Assembly: GCA_032173965.1 (NCBI GenBank)
Contig: JAVUNC010000004.1
Location: forward strand, 18,949,001-19,013,000
Length of the DNA: 64,000 nt
Source: Sitta carolinensis
Lineage: Eukaryota; Chordata; Aves; Passeriformes; Sittidae
Direction: 5' to 3'
A program made the translations under genes and the position numbers. Shown here piece by piece: positions 48,701 through 62,034 of the stretch (the stretch's first letter is position 1; every line of letters begins with the position of its first letter). The notes beneath the pieces were generated by a model. That model was not told the DNA's origin. It made no database searches and was given only the letters and a program-made list of their open reading frames with translations.

Positions 48701-51700
48701 TTAGGTTGCAAAAAGTCAGCATACAACTGAAAGAATCAAATTAGTGGGGATTAGCAATAATTAGATAACTTGGTGTTGTTATAACTGGATTAATATATGT
48801 CTTTGTTGTATTAGGCTGCCAAAACACTAATTAGACTACTAATAAATTCATGGCTCTGCATATGATGAGTGTACTGTTAAGCCAAAACAAATTGCTCATG
48901 GTTAATGAAACAAAGTGTTGGTGTATGAAGACAATGTGGGCAAATGCTGCTGAGAGGACTTGCTGAAAATTAGAGAGGGAGAGGAAGCTGAGAGTGAGCT
49001 GTGGGAAGTTTGTGTTGTTGATGAGGAGTAATCTGGAAAACTCCTTCTAAATGTCCTTGGCTAAAGAGCAGTCTTCTTTCCTAGAATAGTTCTGAATTTA
49101 TAGGGTAGACACGAAAGCTCAAAGAGATAAGGAATGAAATCCTATAGCTCTACAGAGGGGATAAAATATATAAAGCGGGAAGGGAAAATCCTGCTGGATC
49201 AGGGTTTCCAAAGAAGTTTCTGGGACATCAACTCTGTCTCACATGCACATTTACCCAGGCACACCTGGATGACCCAGTTCAGTCCTGGTTTGGTGGGGGA
49301 AGTGGAGGCTCTGGTTATGGAGAAGAGGCTTTTCTTCTAAAGTGAAGTAAAGACCAAAAAGCTAAATGCCAACTGAAGACACTAAAATGTTTTCTACTAG
49401 TAATAATTGGGGATGCATGTGTACAGCAACCAAAATAAATTGCATGCAAACAAGATGCATTTGGTTTAGATGCATTCAAAATAATGTAGGCACAGTATGT
49501 CCAAATGACCTTAGTACCTCAGTGAAGGTAGTTATTCAACCAGAACTGTGTAAAGTATAAATAACTTTGATATGCTATCAGGAAGAAAGGGCCTGCTCAA
49601 ATTTAAAGTATTTTAAATGAGTTTATGTTCTCACACTTTTACTAGTTCAAGTGTGAGACCTGTATCTAATATGCTACAGATACCCTGTATGAGGAATGTA
49701 AAATTATGTGAGTTTTCTAAATCTCAGGTAGGATTTAAGTAGTAGGGGTAGGGATTAGATACAATTTTAAGTGCATATCACAGCAGAAGTTCTAAGTTTA
49801 ATCAATGTGTTGAAGCGTGTCTATAATCCTGATGCCTGTTTCCCCACACACACGTTTCTGTGATTTCTTTTATGAACTGACATATTCAATAAGAGACTTG
49901 TTTCCTTCAGATTTTCTTAACAGTTTTGTTTTAATGTACTGAAGACAGTACAAAAAAACTAGCCACTGATTCAGTTGCTAGTCTTTCTGTCAAAGGTGAG
50001 CTTTTGCTCTAAATACTTATTGTCATCTATGTCCAAAGGAGTTTGCAATGAGTTTCACTGAGATGCAGGTCCAGCTGTAAATTTCATACTTTGTGTAAAA
50101 ATGATGTTACTGTTCTGATCAGGTCAACAGCCTCTTCTCCATGTGCTCAGATCTAGCTTTTATTAAACAGGGACAATCATTAGTTAAAATAATCTGCATA
50201 TAACTGTTCAGTCATGTTTTATGCATACTTTAATTGATCAATCGTAACTTTGAATTCTTTTAATTTTTCTTGTAATCATTAACTTTTGTGGCTTCTAACC
50301 AATTGTTAGCCTCCTTCTATTTTTGATAGCAATTCGCATTTATGGTTTTGGATGGATCTAAAATTCAATCCAATTTTATATATATAGATATGGATAGGCT
50401 ATACACTGTAAACATATCAGCTGAAGAATTCTCCACTCTCCACCAAGGCGGTATTGCAAAATAAATTTTTAATTTTTTATGCAATAGGATCATTTGGACA
50501 AAAGATAATTAATATAAATACGGTTCTTTTTTACTTAGAACTTATTTACTGAGGAATGAAAGAGGATTGTATGGGTCGTTGTTTGCATAGTAAGCAGAAA
50601 AGATACTTCTGCAAAAGCGTTCACAGGTCTGTTTTGTTTGTTGGTTTACTTGTTTCTAGCATTCTTAATTCTATTTATTTTTTGTTTCTTCTCCTTTCAA
50701 AGTGAACTATTCTATTTTAGGTTCTATAAATTAAGGAACTGCTTTAGTTTTCTATTGCAATATTTAAAAAAAATGCAGTGATACGTGTACATGCATTATT
50801 TTTGTGATAGAAATAGAAAATGTTTTTTTCAAAAGCTCAAATATATTTTTGGCCCCGAAGATACCACTGTTAATTATGATGAGAGAAAAGCTGCATCAAG
50901 AAAAAGGAATCTGAACTTAAAAATGAACCATTTTAATATTATTTTAGGTACAGAGTATTTTAATATTATGTTTTAATAAAGAGAACTCGAGAAATGATCT
51001 AGGTTACTGAATAGTTCAAGAAGATCCAGAGACTCCAACCACATTTCAAAGTGCCAAAAAAATGAAGTTCAGATCTAGGCTCTCACAAAGAACAAAGGAG
51101 GCTACAATTCAGGTATTAATACAGAGTAACAAAACAGTATTGAATTTGAATTGGAATTTTTTTCTGATGTGGCTGAGGAAATAGCATTGCAATGCAAGGC
51201 GAGCTGAAGAAGAATAACGAAGAAAGCTCACTTAGAAAAGTGTCATTTCCTAAGTATCAGTGGGTAAACATCTTGTTGTCTCTATATCCACTATTTTCTC
51301 TGATGTAATTAGGCATTAAGTTTTTATTAGAGGTGTGTTTAGGGACAAACAAACTAGAAATATTGAGAAATAAAACTAACTTCAGGGCATAATTAACAGA
51401 ATTAGGTGAAAATATTTCATTTATTAGTATAGAAATTAATCTGGCGTGAGGCAGTGCCTAAGATGTTACATTTGGGGAGAATGAGAAAAAATCAATAATA
51501 GATTATATAAAGAGAACAGGCATTAGGTTAGTCACTTTAAAATTTAGGAGTAAAAAAGTAATGTTAAATAGGATGAATCACCAGATTAAGTCATATGATT
51601 CATTCAAAACTGAAGGAGGAATGTATTTATTTTGGCAGTGGATTAAGAAACTTTCACATCCCTCCTATATATGCTACCCCTTGACTTGTGCTGTAGACCA

Positions 51701-54042
51701 CACCCATGAACAAATCAATGTTAAAAATTACCTAGTAAGGGGAATGAGCTGCTAGGGTAGTAGATATAACAGTCTCCAAAGCAAGTATTGCTTATAAATC
51801 CCTCATAAATCATAACTTGAGACAAATTGAGTATGTCCCAGGAAACAAAAGACTTGAAATGCTTAAAATAACACCCAAACAAACAACCCAAAATATACCT
51901 TAATACTCCATCACTCCTTGAATTTATCAGCTATGACTACCCAAGCAATAATTTAATTAGTATAGTTCAGAATTATGATGCAGAAGGAGAGAACAGGTGT
52001 GAGGACCTTATGCCTACACAATGCATGTTTCAAGGAGAGTAATTTTTGTCTGGCCTCCTGAGCTGAATACTTCAGCCTTTCAATTTATTTCGAGACAACA
52101 CATCATCATTATCCTGGAAGAATATCCAAAGGCAGTTTAAGCACTGAGAGTTCACTCCAAGCATGGTTATGTCAGGAGATGCATTTCGAAAGTTAATCCA
52201 AACTAAAACTCTAATGAAGGTGTATTTTTTTTTCTTTCCAGGTCTCTCCTCAGAAAGTGAAGAGATCATAAAATTTGCTTACTTCTTCCCTCTGTGGTAG
52301 GAAGATCCACAAGAACAACCCAGTGTGAGGAGCACACTAGTGAGAACAGTTCATGCTTAATATCATCTCAGTGCAAAGACCTCTGATTACTAAACTTAAA
52401 AGCTTTTCTGAAAATTTATGATGACCTAAAAGCCAAAATTGTGCCTTCCCCTTGATTAGGAAGAAAATTCCAGAAAAGAGAGGCCTGTTTTCTGTCTTCT
52501 CACCCATATAGCATTTGACCATAGGCAATCTCCAATTTTTCAGTGTTTCATAGGAAGCATGACATAAATTGATTCTGTTACTTAAGGCTGATAAATATTA
52601 GGCAATTTAATAAAAAAGCTTGAGTGAAACTCAAGATTGTTGGGCTGTGACTTTTAACTGCACAAGAGAAAAAGATGTTCAACAATCTTGCTACTCTGCT
52701 CTGTATTGTCTTCAACAGGTATTTGAGTTTAAAAATATGATACCACATTGAATGAAGTAGAGGTCATCACTTCAAAAAAATGTTAAGTCACGTCCTAAGA
52801 AGCCATGTCTGTAAAACTACTTTCCCATATATCTGAGTTGTAGCTGTAGGGTACTAGGCCTACTACTATTAGGCAACCTACCTGCCCAGGTTAATTTAGC
52901 AAGAACTTACATGAACCATAAATTTATTTGTAGTGAGTCAGTCATCTGCACTTTTAAGAAACAATTTGTGCAATATGGTAATTCATCAACACTATTCCTG
53001 TAACTGGGATTTTCCTAATTTATTTGTGTAACTGCCAACATCAAAGATTACTCATGAAATAAAAGATCATCCCATTTCATAGCAGAAAGAATTTAAACAT
53101 TAAAGTTTGCTAATGGTTCAGTGAATTTGTGTGTTAATTTTCAGTTCCTGGCAGAAATGCCTCACTAGGTCAGAATTATAAAGCTTTTCCAGACAGAAAC
53201 ATTTTGCCTTACAGAAATATAGACTAATTAGTGCTTTCATAATTAACCTGTTAGGTAAATATTTTACCTGAAAGAGTCAATATCAACATATGTGAAGTAC
53301 TTTGATGTACTCAGAAAAAAATTTTAGTTTTAAGCTAAGAAAAACTTGTTCTCAAAAGTGTATTATTTAAAGCATAACAGGAGCCTCAGTGTATCCATAA
53401 AGTTCAAGACAGACTGTCTTCTTGTAGAAAGGTCAGATGCTTTTTTTAAAACAAAACAGAACAAAACCGAAACTCCCAGCCCCAGATTTTCCTCTAATGT
53501 AAAGATATTTATCATAGTGAAGCATATTTCTCCATTGTATCATAGAATGGGAACTCAACCATCATTCTAACATACAGTAACCTGGTTCATGATTTTTTTT
53601 ACCTGCTTGTGTTTCAGGGCCACTTAAATCTAAGAACTTTAAAGCAAAGTACAACTAAAAATTGTCAAGTTTTGTTTCCCAAACCCACTTTGTACTTGAA
53701 GCTGTTCTCATTTGTTATAGGATCCATGTTCTACATCACTGAGATCACTAAGAAGTAAAAACTAAAATGTGAAGCCAATGATCAGCTATCTTTTTATCAA
53801 AAAGTTTTTGGAGGGAACTGGTATTTTCCTTTGATACTAGAAAAAATAATATTAGACCATTCTACTAAAATTCATCAAGCTAGAACACTATGAATAGATT
53901 TTAAATTGGGCCAAATTTTCAAAAGGAGTCTCTAATTTGCAAGCCCGGTTTTATGTGTACCTTTGATAGTATGTCTGTTTGCATCTTCAAATTATGTTTT
54001 GAATTGCAAAGGCTTGTGTCTAATTTGTACTATTACTCTTTT
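45746..54042. other. AT-rich sequence without a recognised gene
   Basis: Eight kilobases without a repeat or exon I can name. A minus-strand frame of 133 codons (47,000-46,599) and plus-strand frames near 46,070-47,153 match nothing known. A short CATCC-type tandem (TCCCATCCCATCCCA, near 47,715) is the only simple repeat of note. Confidence 0.4.
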
Positions 54043-54455
54043 CATAGAATCATAGAATACCAGGTTGGAAGAGATCTTGAAGATCATCTATTTACACCTT
54101 TCTTGGCAAAATTACAGTCTTTGGATAACCTGTTTGGCCCTTCTCTGGACCCCTTCCAGCTGGTCCACATCCTTTTGCATAGTGTGAGCCTAAACGGAGC
54201 ACCGTGTTCCAGGTGTGGCCTGACAAGCACTGAGGGGACAATGACTGCTGTGTCTCTGTGGTGATGCCCTTGTTGACGCAGCCCAGCGCCGCGCTGGCTC
54301 TGTGTGCCACAGCAGCTCCACTCACACTGAGCTTGTCAGCCCCAGGACCCCCACGTCCCTTTCCACACAGCTTTCTTCTGTCTGGAAACACAGGTAGTTC
54401 TTCCCAGGCGCAAGACTTTAGAGTAAGTGTCATTGGTGATAAACCTTCCAGGAGC
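54043..54455 (-). mobile_element. CR1 LINE 3' part, antisense
   Basis: The plus strand shows the CR1 terminus in reverse: CATAGAATCATAGAAT (two octamer units, 54,043-54,058), CCAGGTTGGAAGAGATCTTG, then, after an internal deletion, CCTTCCAGCTGGTCCACATC, TTCCAGGTGTGGCCTGACAA, GCACTGAGGGGACAATGACT, GATGCCCTTGTTGACGCAGC and CCCCCACGTCCCTTTCCACA. The element fades near 54,455. CpG-bearing and fairly well preserved, it is among the younger CR1 copies here. Open frames on both strands (103 and 113 codons) are by-products. Confidence 0.92.
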
Positions 54456-56419
54456 TGTGTTTGGGAACAAGGTGTGGTATAATGTTACAGGTAATTAATT
54501 TAATATTAACATTTCTTACAATTTCTCTTCTATTTATCTTGAAATAGGCTTTTCATGGTTAAAAAAGTATGAACAGGTGGCTCCTCTTTTGAAATTCCAG
54601 TGTTATTTTTGAAAGTATACTTTTGGGCTTCTGTGTTCATTTACTGACGTTATCACAGTTCAGTGGGAATTACAATTTAGATTTAAAATATAATGACCAG
54701 TTGTCATTATTCCATTTTCCATATTCTGCCGCTGCTGGCATAGTGTATTAATTTGAGTAAACTAAAATAATGTGTCTCAAAGAAATTTACGAAATCACCT
54801 CTAAACCATGTAGATTTAAAACAATCTGGATATTAAAAAACCCACCATAAGCTATTATCATATTGGCTAGCATAGCTGAGTAAACACCCCAGGCAAGATT
54901 GTTTCTGTGATTTAAGCAGGTATTTTCTGTGGACTTGAAAGCTCTCATTGCCTGGCCAGGGTAGTTGACAAAGATAATTGCAGCCCCTCCAAGAACTTTG
55001 TGCTCTTCATCCTTGGTGAATGCCTGGCACCTTGATATGCAGGTGGAATCATAACTATAATTTTAGCTATGGGTAAATCTCACACTAAAACGAGAATGTA
55101 TGTGTGATCTCTGAACCTCGCAGTCTGTTGTTGCTGTGGCAGAATATCTGTTAAAAAACACTATAATTTTTCTGGGGAAGATAGGAAGTAGAAAACACCA
55201 GAGGGTTTTTGTTGTTGTTGTTGTTGTTTTTGTGTTTTTTGGGGTTTTTTTCCCTTTTTACATGGGATATTGCCTCTGTTTCTGATGATGATGATGGTAT
55301 TTAATCTTTTTTGCAGCATAATAGCATTTTTCTCGGTGTTATTACAAGTGGAGATACTTAATGATAAACACAGTATCCATTAATGACAAGAATTTTAGGC
55401 CTCTATATCTGGAGACTGCAGTCTTTTTAAATCTATCTCATTTGATGGACTTAGAATTGTTAAAATTTTGTGGTCACCTAGCTAAAAACCATTTCTGTTT
55501 TCCTCTTCTTTCAGCCTGCTCCCCAGTATTAATATTTGTGTGTGTGAGAAGATTTGCAGGGAGTTTGCTTTTCCCCTTTGATACACAGAGCTTCAAGTAA
55601 GGAACATCTGTAACATCTAACCTTCTGTGCACAGAAGTGCACAAAAAACAATCCACCCCCTTTGTATTTTGATCCCTCAAAATGCAGGGATATGCTGTAA
55701 GTCAATCAAAATCAAAGTACTTAAATAAATTCTAAGGATTTGAAAATTAAAGATCCATGGATTTCCTTACATTTTCAAAATTTGTGGTGTGTTTTGGAAA
55801 GGTCTGCTGAAAATCAGTTTTTCATTGCAGAAAGTAGTAACTGCAACAGTCTCAAAGCACATATTTCACTTGCCCTTCACTTTACTAAACTTAAAACTTT
55901 GAGGAATAGTTTTCTAGATCTGATCTTGTCCCACAGGCTTGTGGTTTCTCTTGAGAGCTAAATTAACCAATCTTTAGAACACAGTGTTAAAGAGTGAAAT
56001 ATGTTTCTCTCACACTAAAAGAAGAAAGCAAAACAAAAACAGTTGTGGGGTTTTTTTGTTGTTGTTTGTTTTTTGTTTTCTTTAACAGAACCACTCCCAT
56101 TGCTGCTTTTATCAAGTGATGAAGCCTGGCATGGGAAGATCTCTTTGTGGAAAAATGTGTCTGCATGTTTTAGTAAACATTTGAATTGACCAAGTTGTTA
56201 GCTCACACATCACACACTGGGTATGTGCAATAGATTTACTTTACACATTTTTTCTACGTTTCTAATATATTAAGGCTAACCCCTATGCTGGAAGATGAAA
56301 TATGTTCTGCAGGTGCATATATCTGAGGAAGAACTTCAGCAGGAGTCCTGCCTGCTGTTGGTAACATTCATCAAAGAAAACCCATCTACTGCAATGCAGA
56401 ATGTGAGGTCATATACTAG
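54456..56419. other. AT-rich sequence without a recognised gene
   Basis: Holds a GTT-rich simple repeat (55,206-55,230), a GAT repeat near 55,285 and G/T-rich low-complexity near 56,045-56,080. A weak exon-like segment at 55,516-55,596 is described among the findings. Confidence 0.4.
55206..55252 (+). repeat. GTT-rich simple repeat
   Basis: Five to six GTT units followed by T-rich sequence with single G interruptions. Confidence 0.85.
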
Positions 56420-56756
56420 AAACAGAATCATTTAGATTGGAAAATACCTTTCATTTTATTGAATCCAAGAGTAAACCTAACACTTTCAGGTCCACCATTA
56501 AATCGCTTCACTAAATGCCATATCCACATGTCCTTGAAATACTCCAAGGATGAAGACTCAGACACTTCCCTGGGCATCCAGTTCTTGACAGTCCTTTCTG
56601 TGAAAGGCAAAACTTGAGCGCTCCTCTTCATATCACTTGTTACCTGTGAAAAGAGACTGACCCTACATTGCTGCAACCTCCTTTCAGGTAGTTGGAGAGA
56701 GCAAATTCTCTGTGCCTTTGTTTCATGATAAACCACCCTGTTTCCCACAGCTGCTC
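56420..56756 (-). mobile_element. CR1 LINE 3' end, antisense, left part of a split element
   Basis: Reverse CR1 3' sequence: ACAGAATCATTTAGATTGGA, AAATACCTTTCATTTTATTG, GTAAACCTAACACTTTCAGG, CTTCCCTGGGCATCCAGTTC, CAACCTCCTTTCAGGTAGTT and TTTCCCACAGCTGCTC. It is broken at 56,756 by the LTR that follows and resumes with the duplicated CTGCTC at 57,389. Confidence 0.9.
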
Positions 56757-57388
56757 TGATGTGGTTGACCGGAACCCAGGCTGGCTCACGGCACACCGGC
56801 ACCGCGCCAGGTGCGGGGAACAGCTGAGGCGTGGGGTTTGTGCTCTCAGCTGAACCTTAGGAGCAAAGGTTCCTAAGCACCGACAGTCTCACCGCAGCCA
56901 GGGCTCAGGTGAAGAAGAAAGAGAGAGACTCTGCAAGGCTGAAGTTCCAACCAGGATGATTTATCAGGGTCAAAACAGACAGACACAAACACAGCCCTAT
57001 GCAGCTCTGTGCACAGGATTTTATACGGGTACGAAACAAGGGGCAGGTGCAACACATTATCCAATGGGTTAAGTCGGGGCAGAGTTGAAGGGTTGGGTCA
57101 CGGGTCTCGGGACGAAAGTGGGAGGAGGGAATGGGTCACGGGATTGGTTCTGGGGAGGATTGATATAGAAGTAGCTGGGACAGAGGTGGAACGAGGGGTT
57201 GGGTAACTGGGATTGACAGGGAAGGGACTGGAACACAGGCAGGGAAAAGCCATAGAGGGAAACAGGGGGAGGACACAACTTCAGGAATAAACCAACTTGG
57301 GAATACACATAGGGGAAACAAGGGAACAAACCATTTAACATTAAATAACAACAAATGAATTAAACTAAGACAAACATAAGTTGCAACA
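56757..57388 (-). mobile_element. solo ERVK-like LTR inserted in a CR1
   Basis: In its own sense the 632-bp LTR starts TGTTGCAACTTATG at 57,388. It has ATTGG at 57,057-57,061, TATAAAA at 57,019-57,025, a GATAAA-type signal near 56,961, and ends in GGTCAACCACATCA at 56,757. The ends are TG...CA and the flanks are a perfect 6-bp direct repeat CTGCTC (56,751-56,756 and 57,389-57,394). A six-base duplication fits ERVK-type integrase. There is no primer site or gene, so it is a solo LTR left by recombination. The open frames of 87 and 90 codons on the minus strand are U3 sequence and not genes. Confidence 0.9.
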
Positions 57389-57420
57389 CTGCTCCTCAAG
57401 AGCAGCTCTTGTTCTCTGCA
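57389..57420 (-). mobile_element. CR1 LINE, short right part of the split element
   Basis: CTGCTCCTCAAGAGCAGCTC continues the reverse CR1 text that stops at 56,756, followed by TTGTTCTCTGCAAG. Beyond about 57,420 the homology can no longer be seen. Confidence 0.75.
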
Positions 57421-57689
57421 AGAATCAAAACCTCAATTTTCTTTTCTTCCCAGGAAGCCTCAAAACTCAGAGAGGTATCATTCTGCTCATTTCCCCTCTT
57501 AAATTTGGGAGTCTCATGAATGAGAACTGGTCTTGGGGTCCTTTACTCTGTGGGAATAGTTTCCATCATTTGGGCATGAGGGTCTGGATCCTCACTGGAT
57601 ATAAATTGCTTGGGTTTGAGGGTTTCTTCAAGATCATGTAATTCCAAACCCATCTGCTATGGGGTGAATGTCACCCACCTGCATCAGGT

Positions 57690-57750
57690 TTCTGAGGCTC
57701 ATGTCTGGCCTTGAACGCTTCCAGGGATAGGGCATCCACAACATGCCTCC
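57690..57750 (-). mobile_element. short CR1 remnant, antisense
   Basis: TGGCCTTGAACGCTTCCAGG and GATAGGGCATCCACAACATG match the reverse of the CR1 3' UTR phrase around 'GGATGCCCC...CTGGAAGTGTTCAAGGCC'. Only about 60 bases are recognisable. Confidence 0.65.
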
Positions 57751-60165
57751 AGATGGGACACTCTCTGCAAGTATGCCCACACAAGACAAGGCTGGGGACC
57801 TACTTCAGATAAATAGAATGAATCCAGGTATTTTTCCTCTGTCTATAATAAGTGAGCACATGCATGAGAGATGGAAGACATGAAAAAGTGGAAGTCATTG
57901 ACGACTTTGCTGAATACTCACTGGAAATTTTTGCATGTCAGTTTTGAAGAGTATGCTAATATTTAATAAATTTTACAAAAATGTTTCATCTTTTTAATAT
58001 CCTATTGGGACAATGTTTACTGTAAGGGAATGAATACCTCTGTTACTAAAAGTATAGGAGGAGTTTAATTTTATCTTTTGTAAATGAAGCTGAAAACTTT
58101 TATTCAGCTCTAAGAACAGACATGTTCCACAAAATAACTATAATCTATGTGGATATTAAGATTTTATTTTAATTATTTGTATTAAGACAGTGTATAGGAA
58201 TATGTCAATCCTGTACATAGACATGTTTTTTTTAAAATATCATATGGAAAAATGCCGCTCTTGAAACTTAAAGAAAAGGCAGACAGACTTGGGAAGAAAA
58301 CTCTTGGCAGAACTTTTAGTAAGTACTTAATTGACTTAGGATGAGAAGTCCATTAGTAGTGAAAGGTTTATGCATTTTTGGAAATTGCAGACGTGACAAT
58401 TCCCCTAAGGTTAAACAGAGGGATAAAAAAAGTTGTGAAGTGTATCCAAGCCTTTTAATAGACATTAAAATGATACTTTTACTGGAAAACTCAGATTATC
58501 TCATATTATCCAGTAAATTTAAATAGGTTGTATCCTTATCTCCTTTTTTCTTGTTCACATGATCTATAAAAGTTGCAAAGAATCTTATGCAGATTATTCC
58601 CAGATAATCAATTCTTCAGCATAAATTCAGCTGTGTTTATGGTAGCTTTATACACATGGATTTGGAATAGAAAAAGCAGCATTTATATTCCTGACCAACC
58701 TGAAGCAAAGAAAGATGACTGCCCACCAGTAAGCCACATGTTTGGGACTTTTTGCAGGTTCTTTTTTACCTGCTGGACAACAAACAAACAATCCAGAGGT
58801 TCTGCATTTTCTGTATATTGCTACTTCTATTGCAACACACATAACATACACATGCTATATTGATCATATATAACTGAAATGACTGCAGGCACTCAACTTT
58901 TCAGGCATCTGTGCTGATACCATGGGGGCTGGATCAGCAGAAACTGTCTACAAAATTAGCTCTAAAATGTTTAATGCATAGGCAAAATTATTAATTTTGG
59001 AGGCATCCGCTCCTCCCTATGTAAAACACCTCAGAAAGCTAAAGAAATAATTTATTGCCAGTTTAATTATTGTCTGTAACTTTTAAAACTCTAAAGCCTG
59101 TTGTAACAGAATGTGTGAAGACATAAGGATATATGATCTGAAATGAATACAAAATTTTATACAAGGAAATGTTTTATATACATTATTAGTTTTTTTAAAA
59201 AAGATAAATTCAAATATTTCAATGTTTCATACAAAGAAACATTTTCATGTTGGGAAAATCATCTTAATAGAGAAGCAGAAACAATAACTGAATCACCAAA
59301 ATAGCCTAAAAAGACTAATCATAAAGCACCATCAATGCGAATTAATTTTAAACTCAGTGTCTCAGCAACAGTATGCCTTTACTCATGCTGGGATAGGTGC
59401 CATCAAGAGATTATTACTCACACTCAGAACTGGGAAGGCCAAAGTAATGTTCAGAATACTAGAAAGTTTAAGATAAGGGGAAAAAATCCCTAAACAAACC
59501 AAAAAGAGGCTAGTGAGATTAGTGCTGTGAAAACCCTGTATTTTTTAGTTTTATAATGTTGATGCACGACGAAGCATGAACTGCCCAGAGAGTACACCAA
59601 GAGGAAAACAGAATTAATTAATTAAGAAAGATGAGATATAGTTATTTTTAGTCTGTGACCAGTCTGTATTTGTATTTCCATTCAAGAAAACAGCGAACAG
59701 GTGATGTTTGGGGAGAAAAGGTAACAGAAATCACAAACAACAAACTGAGAAATGTAAAGACCTTAAGAATTCTGAGACCATAAATTAATTATTTTTCTGA
59801 TACTTGGGACACAAGAAATTCTAATAGTTTTAAGATGTTCTGTTTAAATATTTGGAACTGAAGAACTCTTAAATACATTGGAAAAACTGCACCCATCTGA
59901 GAGTATTTTCACATTTTTTGTATGTTTGAAGTAGAATGCTTTCTATAAGTATTCCTAGGATTGCAACAGACCCATACATCATTAAGTTTAGCTCCTCTCT
60001 GACATAGTTGGTAGAGTAAATAGAATTACATAGTTTAAAACAGTAAGACTAAATTTGACAGCAAGCTTGATAGGATTGAAAGAAAAACACAAGCACTCTC
60101 TCACAGTTCCTCCCTTCAAAATGTTTAGTTGTTTTCTACCTTCTCTGTCCACCAGCTTGCTCTAA

Positions 60166-60167
<2 letters not shown>

Positions 60168-60214
<47 letters not shown>
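60168..60214 (+). repeat. poly-T run, 47 bases
   Basis: An uninterrupted run of 47 T between TCTAATC and ATCCTGG, by far the longest homopolymer in the window. No retroposed sequence can be recognised on either side. Confidence 0.95.
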
Positions 60215-60216
<2 letters not shown>

Positions 60217-61959
60217 CCTGGAAAAGAATTAGTAGATTAAAACCACTGAGTAGTAAAATGCAAGTGCTTCTTAGTTCAAAAGTATATTATTAGACCAAAA
60301 AGAGAAGAAGCAGAGTGAAGGTTATAGTTCATGATTTACAGGCTGTCAAGCTATCCAATTTCATGGCACCTTTTAATGTTACGTTCCGTTGGGACTACTA
60401 AGAGATGCAAATTTTCACATCAGTGTAAAAAGTTGGAAGGTTCAAAGCATATTCAATATTCAAAGGTGAATATAAGTTGTGGTGAATGTTTCACTTGATG
60501 TTTTTGACTATGTTCATGGTTGTATGGTATCTCTTATTAGTCAAAAGAATGTTAAAATCCATGGATGTAGTAATTTCTTTAAAATGTAACAGAAATGTTA
60601 TTCTCTAAATTGGTTTATTCATTGAGGATTATGTACAAATAAAAAGTTTGGGGTGCTCAGGATTTTTAATTTTAGAGCATTAACTGTTTAACAATAGGAT
60701 TTGCCTTTAGCAAAACTTTTCCTTTGTTCTTTATCAGTGTACAGGGAAATGACAAATTTTCAAAGATAAATAACTCTCTAAGAAGTCATTTTTGGATATA
60801 AATTTTATATGTGTGGTATACACATATCTTTGCTGTGGTAAGAACAATGTCCCTGAAAGGGTTTTGTGTATTATTTTGGCAAGGTTACATCCTTCTTTAA
60901 CCTTCTAAAAGCTTGGCATTTATTCCAAGCCTATAAAAGCCATTTTGGTAGTTAAAAGAGAAAAGACACATAAGTGCTGAAGGTATGAAACTCCCTAAAA
61001 GTTAATACATTTGGTGTGCGGTTGAGACAGTCTGGCGTTTACAGAGTCTCTGGACAGTTGCTCTGAGATAACTAAGGCAGGCTGGATGGACCATTTTAAA
61101 CTTCCTTCTCTGGCAACTATTGATTGAGCTAGGAGGACACACAGATCAGAACCAGAATTTTTCAGAATCTCCTTTAATCATCAAGTAATTATTAACAAAA
61201 TCAGGCTGCTCTTGTTAGTGGCAGGCAGCTGCTCACACCCTTCTTTGCTCACAGCCTTCACCAGCACACGTTGCACACTCGCTCAGTTGCATTCTCCCTG
61301 CCCAGCAGGGAGGACAGCCCCAGCTGTTTGCTTAGAAACTCAGAGTTAGGTTGTTCTGTAGCATGTAGCAGAAAATAGCCTTAGTAATGCAAGATGACCT
61401 TTCAATCATAAAGATACCACTCATGAAAGAAAGATGGTAACCTACACTTTTCTTTTGATACCTACAGAGTATATACTCATAGTGTTACCCTCTATGTATT
61501 ATCAAGACAAATGCCTGATCACTGCTAAATGTATGACAGTATCTTTCACAGTCAATATTATATAAAGAGAATGCAAGATTAATGATCCAGCAGATGTAGT
61601 TTATAGCAGCTAGCCCAAACTTCTATTTTCCTTCAAAATCTGTTTAGCAATTACAATGTTTTTACATAAAGGTCCTTTGGGAGGATTTTAGGCTGAGTGT
61701 AGAGTCCTAGGCACGAAAAGTTTCCTTATGAATCTGATTCCCACTTGCTGATGCAGCCACAAAGTACTTAAAACATCCTCTTTTGTAAAATGTTGACGTT
61801 CTTAACAATTACTTGTGATTTCGTTCCTGTCATTGTCAAAGTTGGAATCCATGTCTAGTCTAGATATCAACAGTGCAGACTGGCTTTCTTGTTTCTATTA
61901 CATCAGAAACTGATGTAATAATGGGAATAATAATCCAGAAGCAGGGTATAAATAAAAAT

Positions 61960-61997
61960 ATAAATATATATACATACACATACATATACATATACAT

Positions 61998-62033
<36 letters not shown>

Positions 62034-62034
62034 T
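61960..62034 (+). repeat. compound TA / CATA / CA / TA microsatellite
   Basis: The tract passes from TA repeats through CATA units to about 12 CA units (near 61,997-62,020), then back to TA repeats. The minus-strand open frame across it is repeat-encoded. Confidence 0.95.
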
